A DNA stretch of 64,000 nt, taken from positions 434,001-498,000 of the forward strand of contig JABVXV010000006.1 of the NCBI GenBank assembly GCA_013365325.1, read 5' to 3'. The DNA is from Dipetalonema caudispina (lineage: Eukaryota; Nematoda; Chromadorea; Rhabditida; Onchocercidae). Positions 23,145 to 34,269 of this stretch are shown piece after piece; the stretch's first letter is position 1, and every line of letters begins with the position of its first letter. The notes under the pieces are model-generated. The model was not told the DNA's origin. It did no database searches and saw nothing but the letters and a program-made list of their open reading frames with translations. The position numbers and the translations under genes were made by a program.

Positions 23145-26100
23145 TCAGAAGCACCAAGTTTTATCATTTTTACATTTACCATCGAACCAGAGAGTGAGTA
23201 ATCTGTCCAGTTCATTGTGCAATATGCTAAAATTTTCTGATTTGTGTATCGTACGCGGTAATATTCGACGCATGTTACGCCTGGACATATGCTCTTCATA
23301 GGCAGATCGTAGAATGTCTCGTAACTGATAATTCATACAATGCCTACATAGCTGACATTTCTGGAAATAATTTAGTTCAAAATCTATTGCTTATCATTTG
23401 CTATTTTTCTGGCTTTTAATTCTTAAACTTTATCAAGTCACCATCAGATTGATAGCAGTTAAATAGTACCAATAAGGGATGACAAATAGACTTTGAAGTG
23501 TAACGACCAAATAAACGAAGTTGCATAAGATACTTGATAATTCCGTAATTATGCTAACTTCGCAGAGTATTGAACATCTATTTTAGAATGTAAAAAAGCA
23601 TGAAAAAATTGGGGTATAAAACTAATGATGAATTTTATATCTCAATTTTGAGAGTCTTTTTTTCTATCAAAAATTCAGGTAAAACTAATTTTTTTTTAAT
23701 ATGCAAAATCACTTACAAGTTCTTTTTCACAGCCATCTTTGTCAAAACATTTGGAGTTGTTGCTGACGCAATCATTGCTAAATAGTTGAAGGTCCCGATC
23801 GGAAACGAGCATTTCTCGACTATCTTTATCTTTGCTAAAATATGGTTTGCTTCTAATTAATTAGATGATTTATCCGTCTACTTTAACATGAACGTAGGAT
23901 TTTATTCCAAGCATTTCCCATGCAAAATTAGTTTGAGAATTTTAGTATATTTAAATTCAAATGGATGAAATTGTTTCTCTTTGGATAATTCATTGCACAA
24001 AAAGCGGGAATTTGTACTTACAAACGATCATCAGGAGATATTCCATGTAAATGTGAAGCTATGCCGACCAATGAGAGCACATTAATGATTACTTGCTCAT
24101 AAAGTAGTTTGTTTGGTGGGAAATGTCCTGATGACAAGTTTGGTGACATATTCGCCTGCAAGAGAACAATTTCCACTTTTACTGTCTAATCTGCAATTTG
24201 AGATTATTTCTGGACTTAAATTTTAATTGAAAATTAACATACCATTCGTTAATTTGTTACTTTTTTTAAAGAAAGTAAAGATTTGTTGGACGAATATATA
24301 TATACATATATATATTAAGGCAAGAGGAGCTCACCTCCATCAGGTAAACATTGAGGTCTTTGTCAAGTACGAAGTCAAAACGGCTAAGTTCGAAGAATGG
24401 TCTGCAAATGATTTGAGGTTATCGAAAACGCTGGAGCTTTTAATCTGTTCTGCTATCTTAGTTTTGTTAAGTTTAAGTTTATTTTTGAAGTTTCTTACCT
24501 TTTGTCAGCAAAATTCGCTCCAGCAGCAAGCATTTTACTTTGCTGCGATTCGAAAACCTAAATTTCAGAATTCTTTTTTGAGGCTTACTTGTTCGTCAAA
24601 TAATTTTGTGCAATCAAAATTTCAGAGAATTACACTAAATGCATGTTTCAGCACATTGATTACATTAAAACTTCGCTTGAATAACTAATAAGCTTTTCAT
24701 TCTAAATCGATTTAAAGCACATTTTTAGGTCATAAACTGTCGATTCCAGACGTAATAATGAAGCTCGGACACTCCTAAAATATCATTTTTAAATCTCATT
24801 TCAGTCTCCTGAACTCTTTTCAGTCACTTCATTGTGTTATATTAAACGGTAAAGAATATACAAATGACAATCTTTTTTTTTTTTTGAAATAAAGTGAACT
24901 AAAAATTGAATTTACAATAGCAATGATTTCTTTGATACGATCCCAAATTAAATTCGGATGTTTGCCTAATTCGGTAATATATGCATTGAACGAATGTTGA
25001 AAAGTCATTTGTTGTTGAATATAATATTTCTTTAATGACGGCATCTGAAATTTCACTTAGAATTATAGACGATTGAATTTTAGATGAAAAAATTTTCTTG
25101 AAAAGGTTACAGACATTCTATTCAATTTTGATTGCTGTTACCTCCCAAAGTGGTGTATAGTTGTCACCAACAACATATTTATCAACATCATTAGCATCGA
25201 ATGGTTCATAATCTTTAGAACAAAAGCGCAACAGCACATCTCCCTCATAAATGTACACACGAAGTGGTGAAATTGATGTAATTACCGTATAAATACCGAT
25301 ATCGAATTTACTGAATGCAAAAAGAAATTAATTAGTAACCTCTAGGATTTGAACCAAAAATTTCCACTAATCGAGAGCTATCATTTAAACTCTTTATTGA
25401 TCAACTGAGTTTATGAATTTTTTTTCGGTCTTAACAGTCATTCATCTTTTCAGAAGAAGTTTTTATTCTTTTTATTAAATTTTAACGTTTTTTGTATTTT
25501 ATTTCGCTGGAAATTTTTACGTCATATCGTTGTTTTTTTTTGGTAGTATTAACATTCAGGAAATATTGATGATATTTTTGTTGATCTTACTGATGCTTAT
25601 ATGTTTTACCGATTATCGATGAGAAATGGACGTGATATATATTCCTGGATGAATGAATCATTATCCAGAAGATGGAGTTCTTTAACATTTTGAATTCTGA
25701 TCCCTCGATGTTCGTTACTTTTCTTCACCCATAATTTATTTGGATGAGCATTTACATAATCTAGAAATTCATTTCGCTTTTTGGGTAAATCGAAAGCTTT
25801 TGGTATTCCAACTGTTAGGCCTGCTGTTGCAAGACTTACCTGAAAAATTTATAATTTAAAATCCTTAATCTTGTTCTTTTAATTTTTCCTCAGGAACTGA
25901 ATTTTTTCTCTCACTTGAATTTTCACTCGAATTTTATTCTTATGAAATGAAACAAATTTGGGAAATCTGTTGTTTTTATTTTTGGGCGCTACATTTCACT
26001 TTCAACGTTTCGAATTTACCTTGCTTGTATAATATCCCGATCCAGGTATATGATTCACCTTTTGATAAGGTTGCAGTTTGGATAAGTATAAGTTGAATGA

Positions 26101-26875
26101 AGGGTCATAAAATGGATATTGATGACTCCATAAAACATCAAAAGAAATATTTTCAGGTAATTTATCAATATACATTTTGTATCCAAGATTTCCAAAAATT
26201 TTAATTACATGCGACAGATAATTTCGTAGGCCCTGAAATTTATACTAATTTTATTCTTCACAATAACATTGAAATTCCTCTTCTTTCTAAAAAATAATTA
26301 ATAAGAAACCGTTTTAGTGCTTTTTAAATACATTCGCACAGATTTCTGATGTAGTTTCTGATTTCAAGCATGATTTTTTTGATAGAAAACATAAAATCAA
26401 GTAATATTTCTTTCCCTTTATCTATCATATTGAGCCTCATCCAAAAGCCAAAGTAATCACCTACTTTATGGCCGACTATCCAAACTACTGGTTGTCTTGC
26501 AATAATAAAATTTTTCGAATAATCTGATAAACCCATATTCAGACTGCAATTTCGATTAACTTTGATTTTCTCAATTCCATGAGTATATCAAAATGAAATC
26601 AATAGAACGGCTTCTTTCAAGGAATAAATGGAACACAACTAGCAGGATAACTTGAAAGTGGAATAAAATAAAAACAGGAAAATAGAATATAATTAATGGA
26701 CAATTAGTTGTATTTAAACTTGCTTTCGTATCTCATCCAAAGCGACACGCAAATGTAATAAATTAATTGTCGCAAGAAAGTTACCAAATAGTAAAATAAT
26801 GGTGAGCAGATAAACTGGCCGGGAGAAATGACGAGAAATAAGCATTCCGAGTGACTTTGCTTTAAAAATTACCAT
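23145..26875 (-). CDS. ttll-15: tubulin-tyrosine-ligase-like protein with N-terminal membrane anchor (TTLL-15 type)
   Basis: Eleven minus-strand exons keep phase throughout: 26875-26720, 26569-26465, 26232-26020, 25839-25610, 25310-25142, 25044-24916, 24557-24499, 24401-24335, 24155-24022, 23834-23717 and 23360-23145; about 531 residues. TTLL enzymes add Tyr, Glu or Gly to tubulin or other proteins. The catalytic core shows KLWVKKSNEHRGI (ATP-binding lysine region), FIQEYISRPFLID, KFDIGIYTVITS, RFDFVL and LMEANMSPNLSSGHF. The N-terminus carries one hydrophobic segment, YLLTIILLFGNFLATINLL (about residues 23-41), after a basic stretch, as in a signal anchor. The C-terminus is cysteine-rich (NDCVSNNSKCFDKDGC and KCQLCRHC). 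Anchor plus Cys-rich tail points to the nematode TTLL-15 branch rather than soluble tubulin TTLLs; that placement is from memory of the family. The exon at 26569 uses a GAG acceptor. Confidence 0.88.
24292..24316. repeat. AT dinucleotide microsatellite in a TTLL intron
   Basis: ATATATATATACATATATAT-type run, 25 bases, within the intron between the exons at 24335 and 24155. It has no evident role. Confidence 0.7.
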
Positions 26876-28198
26876 TTATCTAAAACATTGTGTGATTGGT
26901 GGAACAAAATTGAAATTAATATAATCTGCCATTAATCTTAAGTCACCAGGATTTAGGGTTACAATTTAGCATAAAAAATAAATAAGCAAAGTCGTTTAAA
27001 GTCTATTTAATATAGATCTTAGCATTCAGAAACTGCTCAAGATGCTTGAATTCAAAAGTTCATTCCACTGGAAATAGTTTTCCATGAAGAAAATTATCAC
27101 GGGCGGTAGTGTAACAGAATCAACTTTGCCATAGTTATTTCTAAATTATATGTGTGTACTACTTTGAAGTCAACAGTTAAGCAATGTTGACTAATTGAAG
27201 TGATTTGAAAATATCGTTCAAACTAATGTGCTAAATTCGTGAGTAGAAAGAACAGTTGTACCATTTACGGTGTAGAAAACGATAATGGCCGAAAAGGATG
27301 TCAGTCGATCGAGGCGATTTTCAAGGACATTTATTAGCACATTGAGATGTCACTGATAAATTTCTCAAATGGAAATTGTTTGTAGTAGAACAGTGATGTG
27401 TTTTTGACAGGAGCAGAAAGTTCCTCAGGTAATATAAAGGTATTCAATAAGGGATGGATTATAAAACAATACAACAATGACTTCTCGAATTATATAATTT
27501 TTATTAAGATAAACGAAATTCAAAATGTACAATTCATTTCAATTATTCAAAATATTGTATTTTTCTGCAATATTTATCAGGAAAAAAGGATTAGCTATTT
27601 CTCAACTTTCCAAATAGATTTACTCATAGAGAGAAATTATCATTCATTTCTGATATCAATTAGCCACCAGTAAAACATATCATTTATCTATTCACAATAT
27701 ATCAGACACACTTCTTGCTTTGCTATCGCATTTCTCGATGAATGATAATGATAATAAGGCATCACCAAAACATCCTAGATAATAGATTACTTTTAAATTG
27801 CAAATTAGCTGTTATGCGTTAGCTTATCGTATGCAAATTTTATTTGAAATGCATAATTTTTGGAATAAAAAAATCCCAGTAGGATGGATAAAGAAGTGAA
27901 AAGCATTGGAAAATTGTAAGCGACCGCGGTATTCGTTTTGAAGCATTTCGATGACGAGCGGTTCTTTCAATGAGTATCACCAATAATGGTAAAATTTCTA
28001 TAAGCTTACTTCACGCAATTTATTTTATCTCACTTTGTTGATCGTCGTAAATATACTTCAATGATAAATCTTTACAAAATCCATTGCTAATAAGTTTACC
28101 GTAAGGTTTAAGGGTGATCTGGATCCCTTTCATTTTTTTTAGAACTTTAAGCGATTTTTGCATCGTCCGGTTATACATTCCCCTGATATATATTTCAG
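26876..28198. other. divergent intergenic region between TTLL and the orphan membrane-protein gene
   Basis: This contains the TTLL promoter and the undetermined 5' exon of the plus-strand membrane-protein gene. One candidate first exon begins with ATG at 27285 (MAEKD, then a GTCAGT donor at 27300) and would keep phase with the exon at 28199, but the donor is weak. Confidence 0.35.
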
Positions 28199-29721
28199 CT
28201 TGGTACATCACATCAAAGTCGTCAATTACGTTTGTTGCTCTACATTAGTCGTCGTAAACCTTGCAAATACTTATTATTTATTCAATTCGGAATATTGGCT
28301 TTACTCATCGGATTTTTTGTACCGGTTATGCTATTATTAGACAAGTCGAGGGTGAGCCTTTCTTGTAAATTTAATTCAATAAAAAATGTTTATTGGTATC
28401 ATATTCCAGAAACAGTTAGCAACAATGAAAGCAGAACAAAAAATTTATCAGACTTATGCTGGTTCAATAACAATCGCACATTGTCATTACATGTATCCAC
28501 AGAAGTATGAGGTATACCATCTACACTCCTTTATAAAACATTTCAATATCATTCCATGTATATTTTAAATGTATCATCTATTTATCTCCTGAAATACTCA
28601 AAGGATAACAGTAGCAAGTCTACACAATAATAGATAGAGTGATACAAACCTGACTTCTAATAGTTATCAGCATTATTTCCGTTTACTTGTACTACATAAA
28701 GATCGCCATTTATTGAACAATAAAAAATGTTGTCTATTTACTTCTACGTTATGTGGAATCATTGGCCACTTTGCAGGAATTATGTGATAGGCAATGCGGA
28801 AGTTCAGCTTATATTGCGTTAAGATATGAAAATTCATTTGGAAGCACAACGGAATCAACTTGTCCCTCTCTGATTCAGACAGTTAGTCGTACTGTTTACA
28901 TCTTTTCTCAATTATAATTTCTCTCGAAATAATATAGCATCTTCTCTCTCATCTAAAAAGAAAGACTGCTCCAGCCTCAAATTTAAGTTTCAGGAACTAC
29001 CGAATGCTTCTAATTGATAAGGAAAAATTCATCTTAAGAGTCATCGTCATTACTTCAGATTCCATGTCATGAAAAACCAGCTCAATGTAGTAAGAAACTT
29101 CAACTACGTCAATGTCCAGGAGTAAATGGAATATATTTGCTCCGAAATCTTTCAATAACACCATTAACTACTATTAAAGTTGGTTTGATTATGAATTTGG
29201 AAGTTTTTTTGACAAAATAAAATTAGAAAATCGAGATGTGGAATATTCTAGAACAATTTTATGAATTATAATACCGAATGGATTTAAAGAGTCAATAAGC
29301 GTCAAAAAATTACAATCTGCAAAACAATTAAGGGACAAAATGGACTAGTAACTACTATATATTTTTAGGTGCCAGTGCTTAATATCTCTACGATGAAAGA
29401 CAAAATAATATCTGCTCTAGAAATATTTGTGGTGTGTCCTCGCTGCAGAATATATTCTCATTCATATAAGTGAGGAAGTCTAATTGTTAGCTTAACTTAT
29501 ATCATATCCCGTCTTCGAAATTAAGCAATTTGCCTTCACTCCTTTTTCTTTTCTTATGAATTCTCCATTTAACAGAAAGAAAGATATTTTTTTGCAGGAG
29601 ATCGGGCAATATATGTTACAGACAATTGGAAACAGTAAGAGAAGGATGGCCGGAACAATATCGCATTTGCGATGATGAAGTGCAAAGCGAAAACATGAAT
29701 TGTAATCCTTATGAACTATAA
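28199..29721 (+). CDS. orphan type II membrane protein with cysteine-rich ectodomain, 5' exon not found
   Basis: Six exons join in phase: 28199-28354, 28410-28511, 28777-28881, 29059-29178, 29369-29469 and 29598-29721 (TAA); 235 residues plus an unknown N-terminus. The first visible exon encodes a basic stretch (SRRKPCKY) followed by one long hydrophobic segment, LLFIQFGILALLIGFFVPVM, as in a signal anchor. The remainder has at least eleven cysteines (CDRQC, CHEKPAQC, CPRC, ICYRQ, YRICDD, NCNPYEL) and no further membrane segment, so it should sit outside the cell or in the secretory lumen. I do not recognise the domain and can assign no function. It is not in an obvious operon with its neighbours. 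Exon calls rest on clean acceptors (TTTCAG, TTCCAG, TTTGCAG, ACTTCAG, TTTTTAG, TTTGCAG) and unbroken frames. Confidence 0.6.
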
Positions 29722-30955
29722 AACTTTTAAGTCCGATTCAATTACTTCCAAGTACTTTACCACTATCTACTTTATTATTATCATCTCTTGTTATTATTAG
29801 AAACACTTTTTTGTACCACTATCGTTGTTAACGATATATTTCATACCGATCTTATCGTCTTGAAATATACTTTATTTATAAATTCATCTCTCTGATTTTA
29901 TCCTGTGACAAAACATTTGCAATTTTTGCTCAAAGGCATCTGCGCAAAAAAGCCAAAATAGTTGACGGTTGAGCTTAAATGACACCACTAAAATGGGACC
30001 ATGTCTAGTGAAAATTTTTGATCAGTTCAACTTAATGATTTCGTTCCAAATCTCATCGTCGGAACTTCTAAGAGACACACTGAATCGGACACAAAACCAA
30101 AAGTTTGGTACAGTATTGGAATAACTACAAATGTAATCTTCTTAAAACTTGAAAATGTCGCTTTACAACTTGATCGGAAGGCCCATCCTGCATTAAAACA
30201 CAGCCTCTATACTCCAAACACAAAGCCCATGCCATGAAATTCACCTACATCTCGACCAAAATAACGATGGGATAAAAATGTACACAGTGATCGAACCATA
30301 GTTCGATTCGCCACCGTCGCGCAGCGAAACTTTCGAATTCGTAGCAATCCACGTACAAACCGTCGGCTTGTGCATGGATTGCTAAAATTACATTTCATCT
30401 CGCTGGAAAACAATGACACAGAATGGTTCGCAGCACAAGTCTACCATCACGGTCTATAACACTGCGGGAAAGTCTCGGAGGTGCTCGTATGTGTTCAATT
30501 CACGGCAAGAAGGGATAAAACATTCTTAAACTTCTTTCTATAATATAACCCAATCTACAATAGAATGCAAGCAACCGTTTTAAAAGGTTGTTATGAAACA
30601 CAATAATAGGTTGATAGTTCAGAATAATCCGTTAAAATTCATCCATTTATTTCATATAACTGAAGTATAACAGCAAGGCATTCTTTATTTTGAAGTCCAA
30701 TCTTGTAGATTTTAGAACTCCACAACGAGATACTTCTTGAAAACCAGCATTTTATCTAATTCTTTATTTCTTACTAATTTAGTTATACATTCATTTTCGC
30801 ACTCAAATTTTCGAAGGCATTATTTTATCTGCGCATTATTTTGTATTAAAGCCGCCTCGACAAAAAACGGAGCTTTAAACCCCAGGAAAAATTCTATGGC
30901 ATACAAAGATTCATAAACTCTGTAGTTTACAACTTAATTAATATCAATGCTCAGC
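29722..30955. other. intergenic region with a GC-rich island at about 30190-30500
   Basis: Most of this is ordinary AT-rich DNA between convergent genes. The part around 30190-30500 is much richer in G+C (about half in 30301-30360 by hand count) and is open on the minus strand in more than one frame; see the separate ORF entry. Confidence 0.5.
30207..30419 (-). CDS. unassigned small ORF in a GC-rich island
   Basis: The minus strand is open for about 70 codons, ending at a TAG at 30207-30209. The only in-frame ATG near the top encodes MKCNFSNPCTSRR; the rest is rich in Arg and Cys (RGLLRIRKFRCATVANRTM). It sits about 540 bases downstream of LIPT2 on the same strand. The other two minus frames are also open over much of the same stretch, so base composition alone could explain it. 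I recognise no family. It may be a real small gene, part of a spliced gene, or chance. Confidence 0.2.
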   Translation of the reverse strand: MSLFSSEMKCNFSNPCTSRRFVRGLLRIRKFRCATVANRTMVRSLCTFLSHRYFGRDVGEFHGMGFVFGV

Positions 30956-32592
30956 TTAATGTTGCATATGACCTTTTTCACAAAACTCTGGAATACAAAT
31001 TTTAACATCAAAATGGAACACCTCGGCAAACTTCTCGCAAAAAATGGGAAAAACATCGTTTACTGAAACATTTCTTCCCAACTCTTGCGTCAAAGAAGTA
31101 ACTTCTTTTCCAACTAAACCACAAGGTACAATCTGGAACTACTAATATTTCGATTAAGGATATGTATGACCGGAATGTAAAATGTACGGATTTATGAGGT
31201 AGAAATATTTATAGGAGGTTGAAATGATTTTAGATGAGCTTGGGACTTCCGTTTCGTTCCTGATTCCGATCCTAATGAACATGTTATTTGAGCTCGAAAG
31301 TGTCAGGATTACTTCAACCGCCTGGATTTTACTATATAAAATATAAGATAGTAACAAATATGTCAGATACAAAACAAAACTTCATGTTTTCCGCATAAGA
31401 TTTATAGTAGCAAAAAATTCGATTCAAAACACTAAATGCAATAAGATCAAATTTTACCTGATGGAACCAGTTCAAATCCGTATTACAGTTAAGAGCTAAG
31501 CCGTGACTAACGATGCCATCGCGAACATTTATACCAATTGCCGCTATTTTCCTCATACCGTTTGCTAACCAAACTCCTAGAAATATTATTGATTTGTAGA
31601 AAAGCTAGAGCTTGGAATTTCTAATTATATTCCGTAGTGCTTTAAAATTCTTCATTTGTTACGAAACTCGAATCGAGATATGATACATGCATTGCTAAAT
31701 GAAAACCTGTATTGGATGAACGACCTGCACCATACAAGCCAAAATCATGGACAGTTTTGATGATTGCTTCTTCAACAAGATATACATAACGGCGAACGCC
31801 CACAAGAGTGGAGTTCTGATCCGGACCTTTTACATGCAATGAATGAAGATCAACGATAGGATACACGACAAGTTGGCCAGGGCCATGAAATGTGATGAGT
31901 CCACCTCGCTTTGTCCTGGAATTCCAACATCCAAGTTGGGGAAATTTCAAAAAGATGTTTAAGAAATTAAAACTTGATTAAAATAAATGGATGGAGATAA
32001 AAGAATAAGGAAAGGAACACAATACACGATTCCACCTCCCTGGAAGTGATTGAAGTTTAAGTCGCCATTCACAAAAGCCTATTCAAATATTTTTAGATAT
32101 ATCAACTGCTACATAATCATATGCACAGCAGTCGATATATATGATGCTCATATTTCTTATTAGAAATACGAAAGTTCAAAACAAATTTAAAGTTTCCTTG
32201 ATCATATATTTTACTCTCTATATTTACTACACCTTATACAACGAATAAAAACTGAATACCGGTAAAAGTCAGCACCCAGTTTTTTCAACCGATTTTCTTC
32301 ATTTTCATTGTATTGGAAGTGCCTTATGCCAACAGTATATACAGGTGTGTGTTCCAATAACAATAAGTAACTCCTGAAATATATATAAAAACGACAGAAA
32401 AGAAACTCATATTCCTAACTACACAGATCTGATGCCAAAACAAACTTACTTCATCTGATCAGATTTCAGTTTTCGTGAAGCAAGTAGTTTGTCAATATAA
32501 TAGCTTTGCTGCCTCAATCCATCAGCATAGGTAACTCGACCTAACCACATCGCATCAACTGCACTTCGCAATGAAAACGCATAAAGCCGCAT
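30956..32592 (-). CDS. LIPT2: octanoyl-[acyl-carrier protein]:protein octanoyltransferase (LipB/LIPT2)
   Basis: LIPT2 moves octanoate from mitochondrial acyl carrier protein to a lysine of GCSH, the first step of protein lipoylation. Exons 32592-32450, 32373-32260, 31915-31707, 31576-31458 and 31132-30956 join in phase to give 253 residues, a usual LipB length. Key family features are EHTPVYTVG, the RGGLITFHGPGQLVVYPI block (His96 and neighbours), GVWLANGMRKIAAIG with Lys165, SHGLALN, and IVPCG with the catalytic Cys199. All expected active-site residues are present. The ATG at 32592 lies only 144 bases below the stop of MRPL42 on the same strand, the spacing of a nematode operon, and both products act in mitochondria. 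The N-terminus (MRLYAFSLRSAVDAM) is basic and could serve as targeting sequence. Confidence 0.95.
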
Positions 32593-32736
32593 CTCAGATT
32601 TAGAATGAGAGACGTCTCAAGTAGAAAAGAATGAAGATATAAACACACAGTCTGACTTGGTAAAAGGTAATTTACGAAGCTAACAGTGAAAGATGACACT
32701 ATGAGTTGGCGGTATTTCAAACAACTTCAAGAATAG

Positions 32737-33865
32737 TCACTTCCGCCTCTTTGGGTCAGGTGCCGCTACAGAATGCAATCTTTCCTCACGGTACCTGGAA
32801 AAGTGTTAGATCGAGTATTTTGGAAATGTCTTAGCTTATTTCAATGAAATAAGATCTATCAGTTTCCACATGCTGGATATACTAGTTTAAACTTAAAAGA
32901 TTATGCAGACCAAAGCCTATACAATATCTTTTCGGCATGATCACAGTTTCTGAAATAAACATCCTGTCATATATGAAGTCTTTTCAATGCATAATGAGAT
33001 ATGCATGAAGAGATCTTTGACAACCTTAGTGTATGAGTCAAAGGATTTGGAAATCATTGCAATTCGAGCTTCGTATGACCTAATAAGTGCTTGTTGTCTA
33101 TGCGTGAGTAATTCCCAAAGATGGCAAAATTATACCTTTTATACCACTCGTGTTTGCCAGTATAAAATATTTCACGAAGTATATGATCACGAGGGCCTGT
33201 ACGTGCTAGTGAACCCTGCAAATCAGCAATGCGCTCGATTTCTCTCTTCAGCACACCCGAACTCTGCAACTTCAGAAGCAAATTTATAATTGATGATACG
33301 GGATTCAATTTGAAATATCCTTTTCAAAGTAGAACCACAATAAATCTAGTGATTTAAGCACGCTTGCCTACTTAACTACTTATACATGTTAGCATAAAAA
33401 GGAATAAAAAACGATTTTGCAACACACTATTATTTATTGCACACTGCACATTTATGTATCTGATCAGACTTCATCATCCAGAATATTACATTTTTAAAAT
33501 TAGATAAGAATGACCTGTTTCTCCGTTTCTATTTTTTTTAAATCAATGGGTTTGGAATGTTCGTAAGGAAAGGACCTCGCCGGATGCCAGCAAGCAATTG
33601 TGCCACTCTTACAAATTACCGTACACGGTTTGCTGAAAACTTCATTTAAATTCATATCATAAACTGAACTATTCCAACTACCTTTCCCATCTCATTAATA
33701 CATTATCATGAGTTCACGGCAAACAACTAACACACTGCATAATGACGAGATACTAAAATATCAAATAATGAAGTGTTACCTTAGGTCAATTTCTTCGCAA
33801 TTGCTGAATCTTCGGAACCACTGCTGATGAATTAGTCGTAACGACGTGTAAGCACGGTGAAACAT
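32737..33865 (-). CDS. MRPL42: mitochondrial large ribosomal subunit protein mL42 (MRPL42)
   Basis: mL42 is a metazoan-specific protein of the mitochondrial ribosome. Four exons, 33865-33780, 33632-33515, 33263-33136 and 32794-32737, join in phase to 129 residues (human mL42 is about 140). The start MFHRAYTSLRLIHQQWFRRF is Arg-rich without acids, as in a mitochondrial presequence. Diagnostic stretches follow: SGTIACWHP and FPYEHSKPI, then GPRDHILREIFYTGKHEWY near the end, and a basic C-terminus. It is the first gene of a likely two-gene operon with LIPT2. An alternative read-through at the end of exon 3 is open for some distance but lacks the family's C-terminus, so I preferred the short last exon. 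Confidence 0.9.
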
Positions 33866-34269
33866 CACTCTCCCTAACACATGTATCCACCTAGCTTAAC
33901 CCGGACATATACTAAATTAAGAACTTCACACGAACATGCCAGCCAGAATTTGACGGACCGCGTTTGTTTCTATCCTTTGTGCGTCGAATGCATTCAGTTG
34001 TTTTGTCGGTATTTGCGTAAGTAAGGTTCATGATTGCGTGATGTTTAGTAGAATGGGGTAAATTACTACGTGATATTACTATTTCCTCTCATCATGATGA
34101 CAATATTGAGAAGAATGAGTTAGTGATGGTGGTGTTATAAAGTGGATGAGTGTGTATGTTGTGATTTGGCGAATAGAGACGGAGAAGAAAGATGAATTTC
34201 TGTCGATGAATGAATAAGATAAGAGTGGTTATGTATATTTTTAATGCATGCGAATGTTCAGCATTACTA
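33866..34269. promoter_or_regulatory. short divergent promoter region, MRPL42-LIPT2 / LEO1
   Basis: Only 404 bases separate the start codons of two genes transcribed in opposite directions, so both promoters must lie here or overlap. ATGTTCAG ends at 34261, 8 bases before the LEO1 ATG, and looks like a trans-splice acceptor. I see no defined transcription-factor site. Confidence 0.55.

Noticed and set aside
24227..24688. 153-codon plus-strand ORF, the longest single ORF in the window
   Set aside because: It runs antisense through two phase-confirmed TTLL exons (24557-24499 and 24401-24335). It has no splice or family support, so it is a shadow.
30280..30340. GTTCGATTC-like sequence suggesting a tRNA T-loop
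   Set aside because: No acceptor stem, D-arm or anticodon arm can be folded around it on either strand.
33054..33135. Read-through extension of MRPL42 exon 3
   Set aside because: The open frame continues past the donor, but the mL42-like C-terminus is obtained only by splicing from 33136 to 32794, which also keeps phase.
32987..33289. 100-codon plus-strand ORF
   Set aside because: It is antisense to MRPL42 exon 3, whose protein has clear family motifs.
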